DNA of 64,000 nucleotides from UBA11606 sp049437325 (GCA_049437325.1 JBMTIM010000007.1:1-64000); one strand, 5' to 3'; shown: positions 34,295-44,229, counted from the stretch's first letter. A program made the numbers and translations. Notes: generated by a model not told the origin, from the letters alone.

Positions 34295-37200
34295 TTGGAT
34301 GCCGTTTCGAGCGCTGGTCACAGTGGTGGACCCCAGTCGGCCGGCACCGCTGGTTCGGTGCCGGTTCCGGTCGCCGTCGGCCCTCGCCGTGAGGCGGTGC
34401 ACGAACCGACCCGCACGCAGCGGCTGATCTGGGCGAGTCAGCGTCGCTATGACGGGATCCCACTGGCCAACATGGGAGAGCGGGTGCGTATCCGCGGACC
34501 GCTCGACCCTCGTCGTTTCGTGGCGGCGTTCGATGCAGTCGTCCGAACGGTGGACGTGCTGCGTTCGGTCGTGGAACCCGACGGGTCGCGTATCGGCGTT
34601 CTGGCAGCACCCCCGGCCCAAACGCTCGTACTCGACGTGCCGATCGACGAACTCGAGGAATGGTCGGCCGAACGGATCGCGCAACCCATCGATGCAACCA
34701 CCTGCGTGTACGACTCTGTTCTGCTCCACCATGGCGACGACGACTGGACGTGGTGGCTCGACATTCACCACATCGCCATCGATGCGTGGGGGGCAGCACG
34801 ACTCGCCGAGGCCGTCTCGACCGCCTACCGCCACGACGGAGCTCCCCACGACGCTGATCTGGACAACGTCGTAACGGGATCATTCTTCGACTCGGTCGGC
34901 CCCGACGACGAGGCGGGCCCAACTCGAGCGGCAGAGTGGGCACAGGACGCACAGACAGCCGGACCGCAAGCCCCACTCACCCCGTACGGACCTCGAGGTG
35001 AGAGAACGACACGGGTCGATCGTTGCCCACTCCCCAGAGACGGCTGGCACGAGTCTCTGGATGAGGCGCTGCAAGGTCCGTACCGGGCCCTTTCTCCAGA
35101 ACTCAGCCTTCTGGCCCTGTCGGCAATGGCAACAACGATTGCGATGCGACGGTTCGACGGCCGGTCGAGTGTGGTGGTCGGTGTCCCGGTCCATCATCGA
35201 TCGGGCCGCTCCGGGAGCACGGCGATCGGGCCGATGATGGAGCTCTACCCGATGGTCGTCACCTTCGACGACAACGAGACCCATCGGGAGATGTTTGCTC
35301 GCACGGTCCGGTCGGTGATGCAGGTCTTGCGAAGGGCTCGCCCGGGAGAGAGTCCCGACACGCCGTTCGAGATCGTGTTGAACGTCACCACAGCCCGGTG
35401 GGACACCTTCGCCGGCTATCCGGCCCGGCGTGACTGGGTGCGATCGGGTCACGTCGAGCCGAACCACGCCATCCGCGTGCAGGTCTTCGACGAATTCGAT
35501 CCATCGGTCGAGGGTGACCACGTCTTGCGTTGGGAGCTGGACCTCAACCGCAGTCTTTCGATCGACGGTTCACACCGTGCCCTGCCGCGGCACTTCGCTG
35601 CGATCCTGCAGGGGATCCTCGACCCGCCTGCCGATCAGGCCGGTCGGACGGCTGTTGTCGACAACCACGAGCGGAAGGATCTTGCGGCGCTCAACCCACG
35701 ACCGCTGGTTCGCAGCGTCGATCGCCCGGTCCATGACGTGATTCGTGAGCGCCTGACCGACACCCCCGACGACATCGTGGTCGAACACGGTGCCGTCACC
35801 ATCACCGGGTCTGAGTTCGATCGACGAGCCGACGCACTTGCCCACCGACTCGTCGCCGACGGGCTTCGCCTCGGAGATCCGGTCGGACTGCGCATGGGGC
35901 GAAGCATCGAGGTCCTGATCGCTGTCCACGGAGTGCTGCGAGCCGGTGGGCGGTTCGTGTTTCTCGACCCTGCAGACCCGGTCGGTCGGCACGAGACGAT
36001 TGCCGCCGATGCGGGTCTGTTCACGATTCTCGATCGCCTCCCGTCCGAGGCGGCCACCGATTCAGACACCACCGACGCTCCCGGCCTCCCGACGGTCAAC
36101 CTCGACGACGGGGCATACATCCTGTACACGTCGGGCTCGACCGGGCTGCCGAAAGGGGTGCCGATCTCTCATCGGGGACTCGCCGACTACCTCGACTTCG
36201 CGGTCGAGTCGTACTGCGACCCGGCGAACCCTCCGTGGGTGGCACTGCACTCGGCACTCGTGTTCGACCTGTCCATCACCAGTGTTTTCCTTTCGATGCT
36301 GACCGGTGGTCGAACGGTCGTCTTCGACACCGATCCGGTCGAGGCGCTCGGCCAGATCAGTCGAGATCCCCGAATCACGTTCCTGAAGGGCACGCCGTCA
36401 CAGCTCGAGATCCTCACCCGCGTGGCGGATGGCCCACTGTCGATCGACACCTTCGTCGTGGGCGGAGAAGCGTTCCGACGCCCTGTGGCAGACCGGGTCC
36501 GTGTCCAATGTGCTGGAACGGTCCGGATCTTCAACGAGTACGGCCCCACCGAAGCGGTGGTCGGCTGCATGATCCATGAGTACGACCCTGCGAGCGACAT
36601 CGGTGTCGACGTTCCGATCGGGCATGCTGCGCCAGGTAGCCGTCTCGTCGTCCTCGACGCGCTGGGTGAGGTTGCACCACCGGGCGTCTGGGGCGAACTC
36701 TTCGTGCACCGCCCCGGGATGGCGACCGGCTATCTCAACCGTCCGGAGCTGAGCCTCGAGCGGTTCGGGCCGCCGCCTGTCACCGACGACGATCGACTGG
36801 TGCTCGGCGACGACGAGACCCTCCTTCATTCCACGGTCTGGTATCGCACCGGCGACCGCGTCCGAGTGGAACGTCTCGGTGTACTCGTGTACGGCGGCCG
36901 AGAGGACGACCAACTCAAGGTCAACGGCATCCGACTCGAGCCGGCCGAAGTCGAAGCCGCTCTGGTCTCCCATCCGGGGATCGACAACGCACTGGTGCGG
37001 GTGTGGCAGCCCACCGACGCGGCCAACCGCATCGGTGTTCGACGGTGTGCACAGTGCGGTCTCGGTGTCGACGTCCCCGGGGTGGACATCGACGCCCTCG
37101 GTGTGTGCTCCGTGTGTCGGCAGTTCGAAGAAGTCGAACCACAGACGAGAGATTGGTTCCGAACCCCCGCCGACCTCGACGACCGCCTACGAACGGCTCG

Positions 37201-40200
37201 CGAGCGACGCACCGGGGACTACGACTGCCTGCACCTGCTGTCGGGGGGGAAGGACTCGACCTATGCCCTGTATCAACTCGTCGAGCGGGGCTGGCAGGTC
37301 CACGCCCTGACCCTCGACAACGGGTTCATCTCCGAGGGCGCGAAAGAAAACGTTCGACGGAGCATCGCCGACCTGGGGATCACCCACGAGTTCGTAACGA
37401 CCGACGCAATGAACGCCATCTTCGCCGACAGCCTCGATCGCTACTCCAACGTCTGCCAAGGTTGCTACAAGACGATCTACACCCTCGCCGTTGCCCGAGC
37501 CGAAGCGCTTGGCATCCCGGTGATCGTCACCGGCCTGTCGCGCGGGCAGTTCTTCGAAACCCGACTCGTCCCCCACCAATTCGAAGCGGGCCGTTTCGAT
37601 CCCGCCGCCATCGACGCCACCGTGCTCGAGGCTCGACGGGTGTACCACGCAACCCACGATGCCGTGACCGAACTGTTGCCGGAGCAACGCGTCTTCGACG
37701 ACCCGACCGTGCTCGACCGCCTCGAGTTCCTGGACTTCTACCGCTACGTCGACGTGCCCTTGCACGAGCTCTACGACTTCCTCGAGCACCGTGCTCCATG
37801 GGTCCGGCCAGCCGACACAGGACGATCGACGAACTGTCTCATCAACGTGGCCGGTATCCGAGTCCACCAGCAAGAGCGCGGCTACCACAACTACGCCGAG
37901 CCCTACAGCTGGGACGTCAGACTCGGCCACAAGACCCGCGACGAAGCCCTCGAGGAACTCGACGATCTCATCGATGAGACCGAGGTCACCGCCATTCTCG
38001 GGGAGATCGGATACGAACCGAAGACGCAAGGCGTCCTGACCGCGTGGTACCAAAGCGTCGACGGCGTCGATCTCGACCCTGACGAACTTCGCCGATCGCT
38101 GCGCGACCGGCTGCCGGCCCACGCCATTCCCTCTGCATTCGTGCGGCTCGACGAGGTACCACTCGCTGCGAGCGCCAAAGCAGACCCCGATCTTCTTCCC
38201 GCCCCGACCCGCTTCCACCGTCGAGGTGGAGCCGGTGTGCGGCCCGAGACCCCGACCGAGGAACGGCTCGTCACCATCTGGGGCGAGCTTCTCGGACTCG
38301 ACTCGGTCGGGATCACCGACGACTTCTTCGACCTCGGGGGCGCCTCACTCGACGCCCTCGCTGTCGTCGCCCGAATCGACGCCGCGTTCGGCACGGATCT
38401 CCCCGACGCTGCGGTGTTCCGAGCCCGGACGATCGCAGAACTTGCCGCCATCGTGGATGGTGCCGAAGCGATCGATGCCCCGACACCTGTCGACCTACCC
38501 GACGGCCCGCTCCCCCTCTCCCCCGGAGAGGAGTACATGCTCTTCGAGTACCGGACCGACCCGATCAATCCCCGGTACAACGTCACCCGGCTCTACACCC
38601 TCGAAGGTCACGACGAGCCGATCGACATCGAGCAGCTCGAAACCGCACTTCGCGATGTGGTCATGCACCACGAAACCCTGCACACCTGTTTCGACCGCAA
38701 CCGCACAACCCTCGACCGCACGACTGCCCTGCGCTTCGTCGACCTCGGCGCAGTGCGCCACGACGAACTCGACGACTGGTCGACCCGAATCCAGCGCGAA
38801 CCATTCGACCTCGACGCCGGACCGCTGGTGCGGGCCCACGTCGGTGATCTCGGGGACGGGCGCGTTGCACTCTTCCTCGGCATGCATCACATCGTTCTCG
38901 GATCAGGCACGTTCGACACGTTCTGGAGCCAGATCACCCGCCGCGTGGCAGGGGAGGCCCTCCCCGACCTCCCGGTCAGCTACGCCCACCACAGCTTGCA
39001 GCAGCGGCGCCGGCACACCGAAGACGACACCAGTGCACGATTCTGGGCCGACAGCTTCGGCGAGGCCGAAGCGGCATCGCTCCGGCTCGCCGTCGACGAC
39101 ACCGAACCCGACGGGTACCTCGTCGCCTCGTCATCGGTCACTGTTGCGGAGATGAACGCCGTGGGGCGCACGGCGTTCTCGACCGCCCTGGCATCGGCCG
39201 GCATCGTCGTGTCGACGTTCTCCGGGTCGGGACAGGTCCAGATCGGGATCACAGCGTCGTCGAACGATCGCCCCGACACCGCCGAGGTAATCGGCTACTA
39301 CCTGAACCCGATCGCACTCTCGCTCTCGGTCGAGGCCAACGACACGTTCACCGACTTGGTCGGTCAGGCTGCCGACACGATGGAGGCGGCACTACCGCAC
39401 CGGACGTACCCCTTCGCCTGGGTCGTTCGCGACGCCCGCGACGCCGGCCGCCCCGTACCCGACGTGTCGGTGATGCTTGCCTACGAGCGCATCGACCAGC
39501 CGACCTATCCGGGTGCAACCGCCGAGCAACGGATCCTCGCCACCGGCTCGTCGGTCGCCGATGTCACCTTCTTCGTCCAAGAGCGCGGGGACGACATCCG
39601 CCTGGCCCTCGAGTACCGCGGTTCGGTCGTGAGCGAGCAGGCTGCCGAGCGACTGCTCGCCGCCTTCCGGACCACGCTGGAAGACGGTGTCCGGAATCCG
39701 ACCAGGCACATCGCCCACCTCACCGAACCCCATCGGGGAGATGATCTCGATGGGCCAGCGCTCGACGACACCGCACTGGTGCTGGAACGCCTGATCGGCC
39801 ACATCGACACGACTCCGACTGCAGCTGCAGTGGCGGACGCGACCGGCCGTGTACTCGACTACCGCAGTCTCGGGCGAGCCGTCGATGCCACAGCGGCCGC
39901 AGTGATCACAGCGCTCGACGGCGTGCAACCGAAGAGGGTCGGTGTGGCGGTGGCCCGATCGATCGAGATGGTCGTCGGACTCTACGGAGCTCAGGTCGCC
40001 GGAGGTGCCGCCGTCCCGCTCGATCCAACCCTGCCCGACACCCGTCTCGCTGCCATCGCCAACGCAGCCGAGCTCGATGTCGTCATCACCGACGATCCGG
40101 ACCGCCACCGTCGGTGGGCACCGCACACCGTGGCCGTTGCTGGTCCGACCGAAGGTGATACGGCCTCACTGGTCGAGCGGGTGCGCACGATCGACGGATC

Positions 40201-42313
40201 CGACGACAGTTACGTGATCTTCACGTCGGGTTCGACGGGCGAGCCTCGCGGTGTTGCGGTGACCCACGCCAACCTGGCTGCGAGCACGGCGGCACGGGAT
40301 GTCTGGTTCGACGGACGTCCGGATCGTTTCCTGGTCACCTCGAGTCCGGGATTCGACAGTTCAGTCGTCGGCCTCTACTGGCCTCTCGCCACCGGCGGCA
40401 CCGTGGTCGTGCCCGGCGACGACGACGTGCGCAACGTCGATCGCCTCGGATCACTGATCGAGTCGCTCGACATCACCCACACGCTGATGGTGCCGAGCCT
40501 TGCCAGCGCTCTGCTCGAACGAGCGCCGACCGCCGTCGCCGGACTCACGGTGGCCATCGTGGCCGGCGAAGCATGTCCACCGGCAGTGGTCGAACGCCAT
40601 CACGAAATCGCTCCAGCTGTTGCCCTCATCAACGAGTACGGTCCCACCGAGGCCACGGTCTGGTCGACGGTGCATCGACTCACCCACGGGGACGACCCCG
40701 TCCCGATCGGGCGCCCGATTCCAGGTGCCACGGCCCGCGTCGTCGGTGCCGACGGCTCCGCGTCACCGGCGGAGGTGGCGGGTGAGTTGTGGATTGCGGG
40801 TCCCGGTGTGACGGCCGGGTACCTGAACGACCCGGACGCCACCGCAGAGCGATTCGTGGAGGCCGACGGTCGCCGGTGGTACCGCACCGGCGACCTCGTG
40901 CGCGCGGTCGGCGGCGTGCTTCGCTTCCTCGGACGGGTCGATGATCAGCTCAATGTGGGTGGCGTTCGACTCGAACCGGCCGAGGTCGAACGATTGCTCG
41001 ACACCATCGACGGCATCACCGCATCAGTGGTCGTCGCCGTCGGCGAGCCGCCCCTCTTGGTCGCCCACCTCGAGACGGATGGTCCGATCGAGGAGGCACA
41101 CCTCCGTGCCCATCTCGGTGAGCGGCTGCCAGCGACTGCCGTTCCCCGCCGATTCGTCGCCCACCCCTCCCTGCCTCGGACCCAGAACGGCAAACTCGAC
41201 CGCCATGCCGCCGCCGAGCTCGCAGTGCCGAGCCCGTCGGCCGCCCCGGAGATCACTGGGGGGACCGCAACCGAGCGAGCGGTGCTCGAAGCCTGGAGCA
41301 CGGTGCTCGCCCCCACCCAGATCGACCCTGACACCGACTTCTTCGCGGCCGGGGGAGACTCGCTCACCGCGGTGGCGCTCGTCACCCGAATCGGTGATGC
41401 GCTCGGACGCACGATTCCGATCTCGACCCTGCTCGCCGGCCCATCGCCAACTGCGATGGTTCAACTCCTCGAGGCGGGCGATCGATCGTCGAGACCCTTC
41501 ACCACCGTGCGAATGCAGTCCGGTGCACCCGACAGTCCTCTCGTACTCATCACACCCGCCTGGTTCAGCATTTTCGGCTACAGGGACATGGTCGAGGCAT
41601 TCTCCGCCGACATCGAGGTCATCGCTCTCGACTACAACCCCGAGGCCAGCATGGCCCCGATCCTGACGGTCCCTCAGATCGTGACGGCGATGGAACCAGC
41701 CCTCGACGACCTTCCCAGTGGGAAGCGACCGGTGGTGGTGCTGGGCTGGTCGATCGGCGGTGTCGTTGCAGCCGAACTCGCCACCCGACTGCTCGAAGCG
41801 GGACGGCCGGTCGATCGCCTGGTACTCGTCGACACCATCTTCCCGACCGTCGACCGGGCACAGTGGTCGGTGCGGTGGTCGTATCGATGGTGGACGGCCA
41901 AGTCGTTGCTTCGCCCGGAGGGCGTGGCTGAACTACGCGAAGAAGTGTGGAGGTTCATCCGGCGACGGTTACCCACACCGATCGATCGAGCGATCCGGTG
42001 GGTGACTCGGGAGGCGTCGACGACGCCCGACGACGCAGCGCCCGCGGCCCCCGCACAGGCCGCGGTCGTCGCTGCGCCCGTGGGAGAGGTTCCCGAACAG
42101 GCGAACTACTTCGAGCCTCGACCACTCGAACTGCCGGTCACCTTCTATCGTGCATCCGGATCGAATCCAGGACACACCAGCAAGCTGTGGCGCACCATCA
42201 CACCTGACTTTGACGAGGTCGTCGTCAAAGGGAGGCACAGGACTGTCAATTCGATCATGGATGCGGGTCGGGTCGGTCAGATCACCGCCGACATCGAACG
42301 ACGGCTGCGCTGA
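34295..42313 (+). CDS. Dimodular nonribosomal peptide synthetase with PP-loop domain inserted in A1 (C-A[PP]-T-C-A-T-TE)
   Basis: 2,672 residues. C1 (about 35-445) has an intact HHIAIDAWG at 158-166. A1 has YTSGSTGLPKG at 611, NEYGPTE at 747 and LKVNGIRLEPAEVEAAL at 874-890. Its signature residues read D-L-T-K-V-G-E-V-G, an Asn-type code. Residues about 906-1243 are an inserted zinc-ribbon/PP-loop domain, after which the A1 tail resumes and carries Lys1295. T1 has Ser1351 (DLGGASL). C2 has HHIVLGSG at 1531, lacking the usual Asp. A2 has FTSGSTGEPRG at 1976, NEYGPTE at 2113 and QNGKLDR at 2297; its code is not confidently assignable. T2 has Ser2356. TE has Ser2486 in GWSIGG and His2648. The TTG start is supported by AGAGG; GTG 34397 is an alternative. 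No epimerase or methyltransferase domain is present. Confidence 0.95.
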   Translation: MDAVSSAGHSGGPQSAGTAGSVPVPVAVGPRREAVHEPTRTQRLIWASQRRYDGIPLANMGERVRIRGPLDPRRFVAAFDAVVRTVDVLRSVVEPDGSRIGVLAAPPAQTLVLDVPIDELEEWSAERIAQPIDATTCVYDSVLLHHGDDDWTWWLDIHHIAIDAWGAARLAEAVSTAYRHDGAPHDADLDNVVTGSFFDSVGPDDEAGPTRAAEWAQDAQTAGPQAPLTPYGPRGERTTRVDRCPLPRDGWHESLDEALQGPYRALSPELSLLALSAMATTIAMRRFDGRSSVVVGVPVHHRSGRSGSTAIGPMMELYPMVVTFDDNETHREMFARTVRSVMQVLRRARPGESPDTPFEIVLNVTTARWDTFAGYPARRDWVRSGHVEPNHAIRVQVFDEFDPSVEGDHVLRWELDLNRSLSIDGSHRALPRHFAAILQGILDPPADQAGRTAVVDNHERKDLAALNPRPLVRSVDRPVHDVIRERLTDTPDDIVVEHGAVTITGSEFDRRADALAHRLVADGLRLGDPVGLRMGRSIEVLIAVHGVLRAGGRFVFLDPADPVGRHETIAADAGLFTILDRLPSEAATDSDTTDAPGLPTVNLDDGAYILYTSGSTGLPKGVPISHRGLADYLDFAVESYCDPANPPWVALHSALVFDLSITSVFLSMLTGGRTVVFDTDPVEALGQISRDPRITFLKGTPSQLEILTRVADGPLSIDTFVVGGEAFRRPVADRVRVQCAGTVRIFNEYGPTEAVVGCMIHEYDPASDIGVDVPIGHAAPGSRLVVLDALGEVAPPGVWGELFVHRPGMATGYLNRPELSLERFGPPPVTDDDRLVLGDDETLLHSTVWYRTGDRVRVERLGVLVYGGREDDQLKVNGIRLEPAEVEAALVSHPGIDNALVRVWQPTDAANRIGVRRCAQCGLGVDVPGVDIDALGVCSVCRQFEEVEPQTRDWFRTPADLDDRLRTARERRTGDYDCLHLLSGGKDSTYALYQLVERGWQVHALTLDNGFISEGAKENVRRSIADLGITHEFVTTDAMNAIFADSLDRYSNVCQGCYKTIYTLAVARAEALGIPVIVTGLSRGQFFETRLVPHQFEAGRFDPAAIDATVLEARRVYHATHDAVTELLPEQRVFDDPTVLDRLEFLDFYRYVDVPLHELYDFLEHRAPWVRPADTGRSTNCLINVAGIRVHQQERGYHNYAEPYSWDVRLGHKTRDEALEELDDLIDETEVTAILGEIGYEPKTQGVLTAWYQSVDGVDLDPDELRRSLRDRLPAHAIPSAFVRLDEVPLAASAKADPDLLPAPTRFHRRGGAGVRPETPTEERLVTIWGELLGLDSVGITDDFFDLGGASLDALAVVARIDAAFGTDLPDAAVFRARTIAELAAIVDGAEAIDAPTPVDLPDGPLPLSPGEEYMLFEYRTDPINPRYNVTRLYTLEGHDEPIDIEQLETALRDVVMHHETLHTCFDRNRTTLDRTTALRFVDLGAVRHDELDDWSTRIQREPFDLDAGPLVRAHVGDLGDGRVALFLGMHHIVLGSGTFDTFWSQITRRVAGEALPDLPVSYAHHSLQQRRRHTEDDTSARFWADSFGEAEAASLRLAVDDTEPDGYLVASSSVTVAEMNAVGRTAFSTALASAGIVVSTFSGSGQVQIGITASSNDRPDTAEVIGYYLNPIALSLSVEANDTFTDLVGQAADTMEAALPHRTYPFAWVVRDARDAGRPVPDVSVMLAYERIDQPTYPGATAEQRILATGSSVADVTFFVQERGDDIRLALEYRGSVVSEQAAERLLAAFRTTLEDGVRNPTRHIAHLTEPHRGDDLDGPALDDTALVLERLIGHIDTTPTAAAVADATGRVLDYRSLGRAVDATAAAVITALDGVQPKRVGVAVARSIEMVVGLYGAQVAGGAAVPLDPTLPDTRLAAIANAAELDVVITDDPDRHRRWAPHTVAVAGPTEGDTASLVERVRTIDGSDDSYVIFTSGSTGEPRGVAVTHANLAASTAARDVWFDGRPDRFLVTSSPGFDSSVVGLYWPLATGGTVVVPGDDDVRNVDRLGSLIESLDITHTLMVPSLASALLERAPTAVAGLTVAIVAGEACPPAVVERHHEIAPAVALINEYGPTEATVWSTVHRLTHGDDPVPIGRPIPGATARVVGADGSASPAEVAGELWIAGPGVTAGYLNDPDATAERFVEADGRRWYRTGDLVRAVGGVLRFLGRVDDQLNVGGVRLEPAEVERLLDTIDGITASVVVAVGEPPLLVAHLETDGPIEEAHLRAHLGERLPATAVPRRFVAHPSLPRTQNGKLDRHAAAELAVPSPSAAPEITGGTATERAVLEAWSTVLAPTQIDPDTDFFAAGGDSLTAVALVTRIGDALGRTIPISTLLAGPSPTAMVQLLEAGDRSSRPFTTVRMQSGAPDSPLVLITPAWFSIFGYRDMVEAFSADIEVIALDYNPEASMAPILTVPQIVTAMEPALDDLPSGKRPVVVLGWSIGGVVAAELATRLLEAGRPVDRLVLVDTIFPTVDRAQWSVRWSYRWWTAKSLLRPEGVAELREEVWRFIRRRLPTPIDRAIRWVTREASTTPDDAAPAAPAQAAVVAAPVGEVPEQANYFEPRPLELPVTFYRASGSNPGHTSKLWRTITPDFDEVVVKGRHRTVNSIMDAGRVGQITADIERRLR
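37010..38023 (+). other. Inserted zinc-ribbon + PP-loop ATP-pyrophosphatase domain within NRPS A1
   Basis: Residues about 906-1243 of the synthetase. The order is CAQC (918-921) and CSVC (938-941), then YDCLHLLSGGKDSTYALYQL with the PP-loop SGGKDST at 983-989, then CQGC at 1054-1057, then a helical region to about 1243. This order and spacing resemble WbpG/PseA-type N-acetyl-sugar amidotransferases and the wider adenine-nucleotide alpha-hydrolase group (tRNA thiolases included). Such enzymes adenylate a carbonyl and replace it with nitrogen or sulfur. The domain interrupts A1 between core motif A8 and the segment leading to A10. Confidence 0.88.
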
Positions 42314-42314
42314 A

Positions 42315-42584
42315 TCAGTCGAGCGAGGTGTCGCTGCGAGCCCGCAAATAGGTGACCATCGACGCGACCATGTCGAAATGCTCGATGACGATGTCGCCGG
42401 GGTCGATCGTGATGTCGAGCCGCGATTCGATCCATTCGACGACGAGCACGATGCCGAGTGAGTCGACGAGCCCGGTCAGGACGAGATCGGTGTCGGCCTC
42501 GAGCGGATGGTCACCGATGGCCACCTCGGCGCGGATGAACGCAACCAATTCCTCGGAGAACGCTCGGTGATCAACGCTCGACAT
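42315..42584 (-). CDS. Free-standing acyl/peptidyl carrier protein
   Basis: An 89-residue carrier protein: four-helix pattern with the phosphopantetheine site LTGLVDSLGIVLVVEWIE, Ser42. ATG 42584 is seven bases after TAGTCT, giving a normal ACP length. It lies ten bases downstream of the free adenylation gene in the same direction and ends two bases from the convergent NRPS stop. It is the likely acceptor of the amino acid activated by that enzyme and the likely substrate carrier for the acyl-CoA-dehydrogenase-like enzyme. Confidence 0.9.
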   Translation of the reverse strand: MSSVDHRAFSEELVAFIRAEVAIGDHPLEADTDLVLTGLVDSLGIVLVVEWIESRLDITIDPGDIVIEHFDMVASMVTYLRARSDTSLD

Positions 42585-42591
42585 CGGGCGC

Positions 42592-42597
42592 AGACTA
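42592..42597 (-). promoter_or_regulatory. -10 box TAGTCT, leaderless start of the carrier protein
   Basis: TAGTCT on the minus strand, seven bases before ATG 42584. It overlaps the stop codon of the adenylation gene, so the carrier protein could also be expressed on its own. Confidence 0.45.
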
Positions 42598-44187
42598 CCG
42601 GTCGGTCCCGTGGTCTCCTCGGTCATCCCCCACGCCGACCGCACGACCGACCGACCGCCTGTCGACCTTGCCGGTTCCTGTCCGCGGCAAGTCGTCGAGA
42701 CCGACGACGCGGGACGGCACGGCATAGCGCGGGAGCGTCGCAGCAAGCTGACGGATCAGGTCGGCGTCACGGCCGTCCACCGTCGCAGCCTCCGGCGACA
42801 CGACGGCGACGAGATGGTCGTCACCGCTCGCAGGGCGGTCGACCAGCACTGCGGCAGCATCGATCCCGTCGATGTCGAGGAGGGCTGCCTCGACCGCCTC
42901 GACCTCGACGCGGTGTCCACGAACCTTGACCTGATTGTCGACACGACCCACGAAGACGAGGTTCCCATCGGACCGCTCCGCAATCAGATCGCCCGTGCGG
43001 TACCAACGTCGGCCATCCTCTTCTGCAATGGACCGTGCATCGAGATCCGGGCGGTTCCAGTACCCGCGCATCATGGTGTCGGAACTGACCAGCAATTCTC
43101 CGGGTTCACCCGGGGCCACCGGCCCGCCCGTCTCGTCGACCAACCGAAGTACAGCGCCGCTCCACGCTCGCCCGATCGGAATCGGGGCATCGTCCGTCGG
43201 TGGGGTGTCGAGGTTGTAGACGGTGCACTGATTGACCTCGGCCGGGCCGTAGATGTTCGAAACGCGAGCGGACGGAATGGCTCGCATGGCCCGAGCAAGC
43301 GCCGCTGGAGGGAACGGTTCACCCCCGTACAGAATCCAACGCAAGCTCTCGAGATCGTGATCCTCGATTGCGCCACGGGCAACCATCTGGTCGATGACGT
43401 ACGGCACCGAGTACCACACGGTGATGCGCTCGTCTGCAATGAGCTTCGCCAAACTCGCCGGGAATCGCAGCACACCGTCGGGCACCACCAGGACTGACGC
43501 ACCGACGAGCGGTGCTGCGTACAGCTCGAAGGTGGACTGATCGAAATGCAGCGGAGCGATGTTGGCGAGCCGGTCACTCGAGTCGATGGTGTAGGTCTCC
43601 GCTGCAAGCCGTGCATAGGTGAGGCCACTGCGGTGGGTGTGGGCCATGCCCTTCGGCGTGCCGGTGGAACCGGACGTGTACATGAGGTAGGCGAGATCGT
43701 CAGGATCGACACCCGGCCGTGGTGCCGGTTCGAGCCCGGCCAGACGGTCAGCTCCGACCGTCGACGAACCGGGACCCGAAACACTGTCGGCCAGCGGCGT
43801 GACCACGCCGGTGACCGATGTTCCCGCCATGATCGCCACAAGCACATCTCCCGATGCAGCGGTGACGAGCGCCGACGCGCCGGCATCACGCAGTACCGCG
43901 TTGGTCGCCGCCACAGGTGCGAGCGCATCGAGGGGCACCATGACAGCACCGGCACGCAGCACACCATGAACCGATGCGAACGAGTGCACCGACTTGTGCA
44001 GATGGACTCCCACCCGGTCGCCGGGCTTCACTCCCGATCGCAAGAGCGCAGTCGCGATTCGACCAGCGAGATCGCGGTACTCGCCCCAGCTCAGACGGCT
44101 CCGACCGTCGGTGATCGCTTCGGTGTCCGCACCGGCGATCGTGACTGCTGTGTCGAGCAGGTCGTCGAGCGTCTCGATTTCGGTCAC
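42595..44187 (-). CDS. Free-standing amino-acid adenylation enzyme (AMP-ligase)
   Basis: A 530-residue stand-alone A domain with LMYTSGSTGTPKGMAHTH, NIYGPAEVNQCTVY, WYRTGDL, VRGHRVEVEAVEAAL and the A10 Lys in GTGKVDR. My reading of its pocket residues is D-Q-F-Y-L-G-I-Q-C, which partly agrees with the D-L-L-Y-L-A-L-V-C code of prolyl-AMP ligases in pyrrole pathways (D, Y, L, C). With the adjacent carrier protein and the dehydrogenase, proline or a similar ring or branched amino acid is the best guess. It is divergent from the PhyH gene across 42 bases. Confidence 0.9.
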   Translation of the reverse strand: MTEIETLDDLLDTAVTIAGADTEAITDGRSRLSWGEYRDLAGRIATALLRSGVKPGDRVGVHLHKSVHSFASVHGVLRAGAVMVPLDALAPVAATNAVLRDAGASALVTAASGDVLVAIMAGTSVTGVVTPLADSVSGPGSSTVGADRLAGLEPAPRPGVDPDDLAYLMYTSGSTGTPKGMAHTHRSGLTYARLAAETYTIDSSDRLANIAPLHFDQSTFELYAAPLVGASVLVVPDGVLRFPASLAKLIADERITVWYSVPYVIDQMVARGAIEDHDLESLRWILYGGEPFPPAALARAMRAIPSARVSNIYGPAEVNQCTVYNLDTPPTDDAPIPIGRAWSGAVLRLVDETGGPVAPGEPGELLVSSDTMMRGYWNRPDLDARSIAEEDGRRWYRTGDLIAERSDGNLVFVGRVDNQVKVRGHRVEVEAVEAALLDIDGIDAAAVLVDRPASGDDHLVAVVSPEAATVDGRDADLIRQLAATLPRYAVPSRVVGLDDLPRTGTGKVDRRSVGRAVGVGDDRGDHGTDR

Positions 44188-44216
44188 CGGGTGCCGAGGC
44201 CTTTCTGGTCGGTCGC

Positions 44217-44222
44217 TACGCT
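44217..44222 (+). promoter_or_regulatory. -10 box TACGCT, leaderless start
   Basis: TACGCT, seven bases before ATG 44230 of the PhyH dioxygenase gene. Confidence 0.5.
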
Positions 44223-44229
44223 TTCCTCG

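Noticed and set aside
37010..38023. PP-loop region as a separate gene between two NRPS genes
   Set aside because: The frame is continuous through both borders, and the A1 tail (LTAWYQSVDGVDLDPDELRR...) resumes after it, so it is an insertion.
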